Positions 1 through 6,020 of a DNA stretch of 64,000 bases are shown in pieces; positions within the stretch are counted from its first letter, which is position 1, and each line of letters opens with the position of its first letter. The stretch comes from Marivita lacus (GTDB taxonomy: Bacteria > Pseudomonadota > Alphaproteobacteria > Rhodobacterales > Rhodobacteraceae): positions 1 to 64,000 of the forward strand of contig NZ_BMFC01000004.1 in NCBI RefSeq assembly GCF_014637725.1, in the 5' to 3' direction. The position numbers were made by a program, and so were the translations under genes. The notes beneath the pieces are model-generated. The model had not been told where the DNA came from. It did not search any database and was given only the letters and a program-made list of their open reading frames with translations.

Positions 1-98
1 CGGAGGTTCACGTTCTTGCCCGGACCATGGACGTTCATGGCAATTGCCTCCTTGCAGGAGGCAGCGGTCACACCGCATTCGATCAAGTACTGCTTCAC
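1..98 (-). CDS. N-terminal fragment of an unknown protein, cut by window edge
   Basis: Only the first 32 residues are in the window. Reading starts at a GTG (96-98) whose last two bases are shared with the TGA stop of the 262-residue gene before it, so the two are translationally coupled. The visible peptide begins MKQYLIECGVTAASC and ends GPGKNVNL. I do not recognise it with any certainty. The GKNVNL stretch reminds me of the segment ahead of the QueC-like domain in some defence-associated QueC homologues (QatC type), but 32 residues cannot support that. The coupling suggests it works with its upstream partner. Confidence 0.55.
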   Translation of the reverse strand, partial: MKQYLIECGVTAASCKEAIAMNVHGPGKNVNL

Positions 99-883
99 GT
101 TTTCCCTCTCCGTAGTGCGAGTTCGGTCGTGATTTTCTCAACCGCGTGGGAAGAAAACGCCCGCGCATCCACTCGGGAAATCGCCCTGCCATCGCGATAG
201 TGGTTTTTCCCCAGCCAATCCCTGGCAAATGTCCGCATGATGAGGGCAGCCTCATTGCAATGCCGACGGACCGCACTGTCAAAGCTCTCGAGGTCATGGA
301 CGGAATGCGCAATGCGGCCCGGGCCGACCATGTTGTGGAGGTTTCGATCCACGTAATAGTGGATAACGCGCTCGACAAAGTTGGCGTAAAACGTCTGCGC
401 CAAGGCTGCGAATTTATGCGTGCCCTTCAACCCGGCGAGTGAAGCCCGCACATCGTTCGCGCTGGGGCTCCACAGAGATGGAAGGTTCGATTGCATGCCC
501 TCCGCCAACGCCGAAAGACCAGCGCGGCGGGCGATCTCCCCGAGGTCTGTATTCCCTTGGTGGATCCGACGCTGAACGCGCTCCACAGCATTGTCATACT
601 GAAACAGGATTTCAGAAACCGACGAGGGCGTGGCGCCGTCGATGCCGATTTCGCCCAGTGACTTTGGTGAGTCTTTGGCCGCAGCTGCCTGAGGCAAGCG
701 AATGAGCAACCAGAGCGCTTCGATGAAGACATCGTCTTTCAGAGCAAATTTCAGCGCTTCCCGACCAAATTCGGTAATCTGATCGGCCACCGCCTCGGTC
801 GGAATGCCGCCGTCCACAATGTACCGAATGATTTCAGGCAAGGAGCGGTATGCCGGCATTCTACCAAGACGCTGATGCCCCAT
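95..883 (-). CDS. Hypothetical 262-residue protein of the left-edge island
   Basis: This ORF begins with MGHQRLGRMPAYR; Met9 is an alternative start. It is largely helical with no signal peptide, no membrane segment and few cysteines. The C-terminal third has a conserved-looking block (FVERVIHYYVDRNLHNMVG, then an HC pair, an FARDW segment and a basic end). I cannot assign a domain. It is the first gene of a minus-strand unit whose second gene starts inside its stop codon. The neighbours are a serine recombinase cassette and a DUF3883 nuclease-fold protein, which fits an accessory or defence island, but that is context only. Confidence 0.6.
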   Translation of the reverse strand: MGHQRLGRMPAYRSLPEIIRYIVDGGIPTEAVADQITEFGREALKFALKDDVFIEALWLLIRLPQAAAAKDSPKSLGEIGIDGATPSSVSEILFQYDNAVERVQRRIHQGNTDLGEIARRAGLSALAEGMQSNLPSLWSPSANDVRASLAGLKGTHKFAALAQTFYANFVERVIHYYVDRNLHNMVGPGRIAHSVHDLESFDSAVRRHCNEAALIMRTFARDWLGKNHYRDGRAISRVDARAFSSHAVEKITTELALRRGKT

Positions 884-1178
884 TTATTCTGCTTCCAAAG
901 TTATCAGTGATCGAATCCGGTAGACACACGCCAATCAAATTTTCCCCCGAACCGGCGCCTCTTGCGCACTCAATTGTTCACTCTGTCCCGGACAATGACT
1001 CCCTTTTTAGTAATTGGTAAATAAAAAAAACACGCTTGAGGAGAAACAATCGCTTGGCGCGTCTATGAATGATTTCGAAGCAGCGCGCAGAAACCAGATA
1101 AGCGTTTGTTTCCGATTGTTTTTATCGGCTGACCGCATAGCGTTTCCCTGTTCAAAACGCTTTTCAAATGGTACTGCA
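884..1178. other. Divergent intergenic region, AT-rich
   Basis: This 295-base stretch separates the minus-strand unknown pair from the plus-strand recombinase cassette and must hold both promoters. It is clearly more AT-rich than the surroundings, with an A-run at 1020-1030 and several T-rich patches. No hairpin terminator, tRNA or convincing small gene was seen. A TTG at 1014 could extend the next ORF upstream, but the extension has different composition and I did not accept it. Confidence 0.5.
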
Positions 1179-1373
1179 ATGAACCCCTTCCCTCCCAACA
1201 AGATGACCCCCGCCGAACGCCGCGCCGAACTCTGCGGCCTGCTGGCGCTCGGGTTGGTTCGGCTGCTTGGTAAGGATGGCCGCGAAGTATCTGACAATAC
1301 TGGAGAACGTCGCCTACACTATCCCGACGACCAATGCCGTCATGCAACTCCAACTCACCGGAGAAACGCATGA
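1179..1373 (+). CDS. Small 64-residue protein opening the recombinase cassette
   Basis: The ATG at 1179 opens a 64-residue basic peptide whose N-terminus reads MNPFPPNKMTPAERRAELC, followed by a short Leu/Gly-rich helix. Its stop TGA overlaps the ATG of the DUF2924 gene (ATGA, 1370-1373), so it is the first gene of a four-gene chain. Small ORFs with a PAERRAEL-like start are often found ahead of DUF2924 and serine recombinase genes in alphaproteobacteria. Their role is unknown. A helper or regulator of the recombinase is only a guess. Confidence 0.55.
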   Translation: MNPFPPNKMTPAERRAELCGLLALGLVRLLGKDGREVSDNTGERRLHYPDDQCRHATPTHRRNA

Positions 1374-1825
1374 CGAAGCCCGACCCCATCCCCGCGCGCC
1401 TGGCCGCGCTGAAGTCCTTGTCCGTCACCCAGTTGAAGTCGGAGTGGCAGATGATCTTTGCCACGGCGGCGCCGAACAACAGCCGAGCGTTCCTCGAGAG
1501 CCGGTTGGCCTACCGCATTCAGGAGCTGACGTATGGAGGCCCTGATCGCGAAACTCGGCGCATGCTGGACCTGCTGGCCGACGAGGTCAGCGGCACCCTG
1601 ACACGCAAGAGCCAGATCGCCGATCCTCGCAATCCCGTGGTCGGCACGAGGCTGATCCGAGAATGGAACGGGGTCGAGCACACGATCACGGTCCTGCGGG
1701 ACGGGTTCGAATGGCAAGGCCGCCCCTACAAATCCTTGTCCGCGATCGCGCGCGCGATCACCGGGACGCGCTGGAATGGCTACCGCTTCTTCGGGTTACG
1801 CGAACGAAAGCGGGGGAATGATTGA
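1370..1825 (+). CDS. DUF2924 domain protein
   Basis: The product is 151 residues from the ATG at 1370, chosen because it overlaps the stop of the small gene before it. It has the DUF2924 pattern: an N-terminal helical part with RLAYRIQEL, then a small beta domain (GTRLIREWNGVEHTITVL, F-W-G, Y-LSAIARAITGTRWNG-FFGL). The last part resembles the SAIAR/ITG repeats seen in phage DNA-associated proteins. DUF2924 genes usually sit beside large serine recombinases in alphaproteobacterial mobile elements. The function is unknown; an accessory role in recombination or DNA binding is plausible. The stop shares one base with the recombinase start (TGATG). Confidence 0.85.
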   Translation: MTKPDPIPARLAALKSLSVTQLKSEWQMIFATAAPNNSRAFLESRLAYRIQELTYGGPDRETRRMLDLLADEVSGTLTRKSQIADPRNPVVGTRLIREWNGVEHTITVLRDGFEWQGRPYKSLSAIARAITGTRWNGYRFFGLRERKRGND

Positions 1826-3150
1826 TGGATCAACGCGAAAATCCCGTCCGCCGCCACCGCTGCGCGATCTACACGCGCAAATCCTCCGAGGAAGGGCTGG
1901 AGCAGGAGTTCAACAGCCTGCACGCCCAGCGAGAGGCTTGCGAGGCCTACATCGCCAGCCAGCGCTCCGAGGGCTGGGCGCTGGTCCGCGATCAGTATGA
2001 CGATGGCGGGATCTCGGGCGGGACGCTCGAACGGCCCGGCCTCAAGCAGCTTCTGGCCGACATCGAGGACGGCCTGATCGATGTGGTGGTCGTCTACAAG
2101 ATCGACCGCCTGTCGCGGTCGCTGATGGACTTCTCGAAGCTGGTCGAGGTGTTCGACCGGAACGGCGTGACCTTCGTGTCGGTGACGCAGTCCTTCAACA
2201 CCACCACGTCCATGGGGCGGTTGACGCTGAACATCCTGCTCAGTTTCGCGCAGTTCGAGCGCGAGGTCACAGCCGAGCGCATCCGTGACAAAGTCCGCGC
2301 CTCCCGAATGAAGGGCATGTGGATGGGCGGCTATGTCCCGCTCGGGTACGATGTAAAGGACCGCAAGCTCGTGGTGAACGAGGAAGAGGCCGCTACCGTG
2401 CGGGGCATCTTCGAGAGGTTCGTCGAGGTCGGATCAGCGACCGTGCTGGCCCGTGAACTGCGCCGCAAGGGGGTCCGCAACAAGCAGGGCACCTTGGTCG
2501 ACAAGGGATATCTCTACAGGGTGCTGGTGAACCGCGTCTATCGCGGCGACGCGGTCCACAAGAGCAAGGCCTATCCCGGCGAGCATGCGGCCATCATCGA
2601 CGCGCAGCTGTGGGATCAGGTCCATGCCATCTTGCGACAGAACCCGCGAAAGCGCGCCAACAACACCCGCGCGCAGGCGCCAGCGCTGCTCAAGGGGCTG
2701 ATCTTCACGGCCACGGGCGCCGCCATGACCCCGAGCAGCACGAAGAAGGGCGCGCGGCGATACCGGTACTACGTCTCGATGGACGTCATCAAGAATCGCG
2801 AACCCAGCGACGCGGGCATCCCGCGCCGCCTTCCTGCCGACCTCGTGGAAGCGGCTGTGGTGACCGAGTTGCGGCGGGTGATGCGCGCGCCGTCGATCAC
2901 GGCACAGGTCATTGCCCACTTGGCGCGCGAGGGTCACGCCTTCGCCGAGGCCGACGTGATCTCCGCGCTGCAGACGTTCGAGGACGTCTGGGACCAGCTG
3001 TTCCCTGCGGAGCAGACCCGGATCGTGCAGTTGTTGGTGCGCCGGGTCACCGTCACGTCCGAGGGGCTGGTCATTGATGTCCGGACCGACGGCGTCTCGG
3101 GCGTCATGCGCGACATGATGGCGCCACGAAAGAAGGTGGCGGCGGAATGA
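1825..3150 (+). CDS. Large serine recombinase (resolvase/invertase family)
   Basis: This 441-residue site-specific recombinase has three parts. The N-terminal resolvase domain (about 10-155) carries YTRKSSEEG with the predicted nucleophile Ser20, the YKIDRLSRS motif and the FAQFERE-AERIRDK helix. The recombinase domain (about 160-260) contains GYVPLGYD. The C-terminal zinc-ribbon-like part (about 275-330, LLKGLIFTATGAAMTP then YRYYVS) lacks the cysteine pairs normally found there. It should cut and rejoin DNA at att sites to integrate or excise an element. It is coupled to DUF2924 upstream (one shared base) and to the helix-turn-helix gene downstream (ATGA). Confidence 0.93.
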   Translation: MDQRENPVRRHRCAIYTRKSSEEGLEQEFNSLHAQREACEAYIASQRSEGWALVRDQYDDGGISGGTLERPGLKQLLADIEDGLIDVVVVYKIDRLSRSLMDFSKLVEVFDRNGVTFVSVTQSFNTTTSMGRLTLNILLSFAQFEREVTAERIRDKVRASRMKGMWMGGYVPLGYDVKDRKLVVNEEEAATVRGIFERFVEVGSATVLARELRRKGVRNKQGTLVDKGYLYRVLVNRVYRGDAVHKSKAYPGEHAAIIDAQLWDQVHAILRQNPRKRANNTRAQAPALLKGLIFTATGAAMTPSSTKKGARRYRYYVSMDVIKNREPSDAGIPRRLPADLVEAAVVTELRRVMRAPSITAQVIAHLAREGHAFAEADVISALQTFEDVWDQLFPAEQTRIVQLLVRRVTVTSEGLVIDVRTDGVSGVMRDMMAPRKKVAAE

Positions 3151-3530
3151 TGAAACCCGACGAGTCCATCCAGATCTTCGTGCCGCTCAAGGTCCGCAAG
3201 CAGAACGGTCGGCCGAAGATCATGCCGCCCTCCACCTATCTGCCCAGCGAAGACCGGACACAGGATCCGCATATCCTGCGCGCCATCGGCCGGGCGTGGG
3301 GCTGGCGGCGGCGCATGGAAGCTGGCGAATTCAACACGGTCACCGATCTGGCGAAAGCCGTCGGGCTGGCCGAACGCCATGTCAGTCGACAGCTGCGGCT
3401 TGCCTATCTCGCGCCGGGGGTCCTCAAGCGATTGGTCTACAAGCGGGAGGTGCCCGCTGTGACCCTGTTGAAACTGACCGATGTCGCGGCCCTGCCATGG
3501 CACGCACAGCCGGAGCGGGTGTTCGACTAA
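3147..3530 (+). CDS. Helix-turn-helix protein of the recombinase cassette
   Basis: The product is 127 residues; the ATG at 3147 overlaps the recombinase stop by 4 bases, and a second Met follows directly. Residues 60-95 (MEAGEFNTVTDLAKAVGLAERHVSRQLRLAYLAP) form a clear helix-turn-helix of the ParB/phage-regulator kind. The short C-terminus ends with LPWHAQPERVF. Proteins of this type recur as the last gene after serine recombinases with DUF2924 in alphaproteobacteria. It probably binds DNA at the element and may control or assist recombination. That role is inferred from fold and linkage. Confidence 0.8.
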   Translation: MMKPDESIQIFVPLKVRKQNGRPKIMPPSTYLPSEDRTQDPHILRAIGRAWGWRRRMEAGEFNTVTDLAKAVGLAERHVSRQLRLAYLAPGVLKRLVYKREVPAVTLLKLTDVAALPWHAQPERVFD

Positions 3531-3533
3531 GGC

Positions 3534-4370
3534 TCAGTGAAAGCTCGCCTGAAACGCCGTTGCGGTCAGCGAGACATGCGCGTCCAGTGGCGGGTGCAGT
3601 TCGAACGCCTTCGGCTCGCGTGAGAAATTCCACAGCCGGAACAGACGCCATTCCGACCGGCGCTCATCGGCCACGGCCAGTTCGTTGCGGGTGATGTGGA
3701 ACGGCGTGCGCTCCCATCCGTTCGTGGTCTTGACCTCGATCAGCCGGGGTAGCCCGTCCGGGGCGAAACTCGCGATGTCGTAGCCCGCGCCGTCGCCATC
3801 CTCCTCCGACACCCAGCGCACCTTGCGCGCCAGATCGTCCCGTCCGGCCGTCCGCAAGGCCGCCCGCTCGTGCCCCAGCACACGTTCCTCTCCCGCGCGT
3901 CCGAGGGCCCGGTTGCGCTCGTCCCGGCCCGCCACGTCGAACTTGCGCGCGATGTGCAGCATCTGGTCCAACTCCTGCGGAGGCGGCTGGTTCGACAACG
4001 TCGGCGGCGGCCCGATCCAGATCTGCGCCGCCTCGCGTAGGCCAGCGGCGGGTTGCAACCGAGGTTGGCGCCCGAGCCAGGCCGGGTTCAGCGCCAGCCA
4101 CCGCGCCACGGCATCCACCAGCGTCATCTGAAAATTGAATGCGGGCTTGTAGCCAGGGATCCAGTCCTCGCCGAGCCCCTTCAGCACCGCGCTGATGTTC
4201 TGATGCTTGAACTCGACGGACCCCTCGGACCGGTCGTTCAGCAGCGGCAGCAGCGCGCGGCGATGCTCGGCCTTGCTGTAGCGGCGCGCGGAGATGTCGT
4301 CGGCCAGCATCGCGAAGTAATCCGCGACGATCAGGTCGTTCTCTTCATCCGTCCAGGGCCCGTTCGACAT
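3534..4370 (-). CDS. DUF3883 domain protein, predicted restriction-type nuclease fold
   Basis: This 278-residue protein converges on the recombinase cassette with only 3 bases between stops. The N-terminal half (MSNGPWTDEENDLIVADYF, then helical with NISAVLKGLG) resembles the DNA-associated module seen in restriction-like proteins. The C-terminal half is DUF3883: GYDIASF followed by PRLIEVKTTNG matches the D...E-V-K core of the PD-(D/E)xK nuclease fold, and FHITRNEL fits the family. Such proteins occur in mobile islands and defence loci. DNA recognition or cleavage is the family expectation and has not been shown here. Confidence 0.85.
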   Translation of the reverse strand: MSNGPWTDEENDLIVADYFAMLADDISARRYSKAEHRRALLPLLNDRSEGSVEFKHQNISAVLKGLGEDWIPGYKPAFNFQMTLVDAVARWLALNPAWLGRQPRLQPAAGLREAAQIWIGPPPTLSNQPPPQELDQMLHIARKFDVAGRDERNRALGRAGEERVLGHERAALRTAGRDDLARKVRWVSEEDGDGAGYDIASFAPDGLPRLIEVKTTNGWERTPFHITRNELAVADERRSEWRLFRLWNFSREPKAFELHPPLDAHVSLTATAFQASFH

Positions 4371-4703
4371 TGCGCCAGGCTATGGGCGCGAAGTCTGTTT
4401 GTCATCAGAGACTTCCGGCAGGGTCCTGGCTCGCTTCGGACGCTTCCGCCGGACTTGGGGATCGGCCGCCGCAGAGCCGTCCTTCCGACCGCCCTGCGCC
4501 TTCGTGTCGGTCTCCGTCACCGGAATATTTCGCGAACGGGGCGAACCCATGAACGCGGCAACCCATTGGAAATGCGAGGATGTTTTACGCCGTCCCGTGA
4601 CCGTCAAGGGGCGCTCGAAGAGAGACACGGGCCATTCGGAGACCCATTCTGCGTCGAGCGCCCAGTCTCCGGAAGGCGGATCGCCCAGCCAACGCCCTTT
4701 GAA
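4371..4703. other. Gap between island and tRNA-Ser; no supported gene
   Basis: This 333-base stretch lies between the DUF3883 start and the tRNA-Ser terminator. Short open frames exist on both strands (82 residues minus, about 118 plus), but they have no recognisable domain, are low in complexity and lack ribosome binding sites, so I call none. It should contain the DUF3883 promoter and possibly one end of the acquired segment. I saw no repeat of the tRNA 3' end here. Confidence 0.4.
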
Positions 4704-4734
4704 ACAAAAAGAAAAAAGGCCCCAATCGGGGCCC
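4704..4734 (-). terminator. Rho-independent terminator of tRNA-Ser
   Basis: On the minus strand a GGCCCC/GGGGCC stem with an AATC-type loop (4718-4733) is followed by TTTTTT (4717-4712) and another T-run. It lies 25 bases past the tRNA 3' end. Confidence 0.85.
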
Positions 4735-4758
4735 TTGGACGGATTCGGTGTCTGAATG

Positions 4759-4848
4759 TGGCGGACAGGAAGGGATTCGAACCCTCGAGACGGTCACCCG
4801 CCTACGCACTTTCCAGGCGCGCGCCTTCGACCACTCGGCCACCTGTCC
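4759..4848 (-). tRNA. tRNA-Ser (anticodon GGA), CCA encoded
   Basis: The 90-nucleotide gene folds as a class II tRNA. The acceptor stem GGACAGG pairs with CCTGTCC, followed by discriminator G and an encoded CCA (4761-4759). The D arm is GGCCGAGTGGTCGAAGGC. The anticodon loop CTGGAAA gives GGA (4812-4814), reading UCC/UCU serine codons. There is a long variable arm of the serine type, and the T arm contains GGTTCGAATCC. A strong terminator follows. tRNA 3' ends are common integration sites and the accessory region begins just past this one. Confidence 0.97.
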
Positions 4849-4917
4849 GAGGCGGTGTTTAGAAGAAACCGTTGGGGGGATGCAAGGGCGATTGTTCAGA
4901 TATATGGCAAGTTTGTA

Positions 4918-5295
4918 TCAAACGCCGCGTGTGCGGAACCAGAGCCACAGGAAAACACCCGCGATGGCGATCTCGATGGCGGCCGCGCCCAGAATGGCCG
5001 GGCGCGCGGTCCCGGTCTGCCAGGCAGTGATCCCGGTCGCCGCCACACCCAGAAACGCAAGCGCACCGATCAGGCAGAGCGTGGCCAGAAACGGACCTGG
5101 CGCCAGCCCACGCGCAGAGACCAGAACCACGCCAAGCGCCAGCACGGCGGGGGAAAACCGGCGGGCGGGGAAATCCATGCCGGGCACGTAGCTGGTCGCG
5201 TATAGCTGGAAATAGCTGGACGGTGCCACCAGCAGAACCAGCCCCACGACAATCACGAAGCCGCCAACCGCAAGAAACAGCGCGCGCTGCATCAT
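4918..5295 (-). CDS. Small four-helix membrane protein, DUF4345-like
   Basis: The product is 125 residues with four predicted membrane helices (about 6-26, 48-64, 68-92 and 100-120) and a PARRFSPAVLALG segment between the first two. Length and topology resemble DUF4345-type proteins, one of which also occurs near 36 kb, but similarity is weak and no function is known. Its ATG overlaps the stop of the alanyl-tRNA editing gene by 4 bases, so it is the last gene of the long minus-strand run. Confidence 0.65.
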   Translation of the reverse strand: MMQRALFLAVGGFVIVVGLVLLVAPSSYFQLYATSYVPGMDFPARRFSPAVLALGVVLVSARGLAPGPFLATLCLIGALAFLGVAATGITAWQTGTARPAILGAAAIEIAIAGVFLWLWFRTRGV

Positions 5296-6020
5296 GTGTC
5301 GAGGGCGATGTTGACGCGGCGGTTCTGTTTGCCCTTGTTCTCGATCTTGCCAAAGACGACGCGTCCGATCTCGCCGGTGCGGGCGACATGGGTGCCACCA
5401 CAGGGCTGCAGATCGACCTGCTCCTCGCCCTCTCCGATCCGCACGAGCCGCACCCGTCCGCTGCCGCGCGGCGGCTGCACGGACATGGTCTTGACCAGCG
5501 ACGGGTTCGCCTCCAGCTCGGCATCGGTGATCCAGCTTTCGCTGACCACGAGGTCACGGTCGATCAGCCGGTTCAGCGTGTCCTCCAGCGCGTCGCGGTC
5601 CTCGGGTGGCTCCGGCATCATGAAATCCAGACGCCCGCGCCCTGCCCCGATGGCGCCGCCGGTGACCGGCAGCGGGATGACCACAGACAGCAGGTGCAGC
5701 GCGGTGTGCACCCGCATGTGCTTGAACCGCCGTTCCCAATCCAGCCGCTGAACCACATGCGCGCCGATGGGCGGCAGGCGGACCGGCTCTGCGGGCACCA
5801 GCACGCTGGTCCCGGCATCGCCCTTGACCGTGGTCGCAATGGCCAGTGTCCGGCCGTCCCAGTCGATCCAGCCGCTGTCCCCCGGTTGACCGCCCCCCGT
5901 CGGATAGAACAGCGCCGTGTCGAGGATGACACCGCCTTCCTCGGTGTGGGCGACCACGCGCGACGTCGCCTCGCGGGCATAGGCGTCGGTGCGAAAAAGC
6001 GGGTCCTGGGCGTCGGTCAC
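5292..6020 (-). CDS. AlaX-type alanyl-tRNA editing protein
   Basis: This 242-residue free-standing homologue of the AlaRS editing domain should hydrolyse Ser-tRNA(Ala) or Gly-tRNA(Ala). It has FYPTGGGQPGDSG in the N-terminal barrel, the metal-site HTALHLL at about 105-111 and the second metal motif CGGTHVARTGEIG near 206-218. Together these give the HxxxH...CxxxH zinc ligands of the family. There is no synthetase or tRNA-binding domain. The gene overlaps the channel gene upstream and the small membrane gene downstream by 4 bases each. Confidence 0.93.
   Translation of the reverse strand: MTDAQDPLFRTDAYAREATSRVVAHTEEGGVILDTALFYPTGGGQPGDSGWIDWDGRTLAIATTVKGDAGTSVLVPAEPVRLPPIGAHVVQRLDWERRFKHMRVHTALHLLSVVIPLPVTGGAIGAGRGRLDFMMPEPPEDRDALEDTLNRLIDRDLVVSESWITDAELEANPSLVKTMSVQPPRGSGRVRLVRIGEGEEQVDLQPCGGTHVARTGEIGRVVFGKIENKGKQNRRVNIALDT

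Noticed and set aside
1014-1178. Extended TTG start for the small cassette ORF
   Set aside because: The added part is AT-rich and unlike the remainder; the ATG at 1179 fits the family-like N-terminus better.
4380-4755. Two overlapping short frames between DUF3883 and tRNA-Ser
   Set aside because: No ribosome site, no domain, low complexity; one runs into the tRNA terminator.
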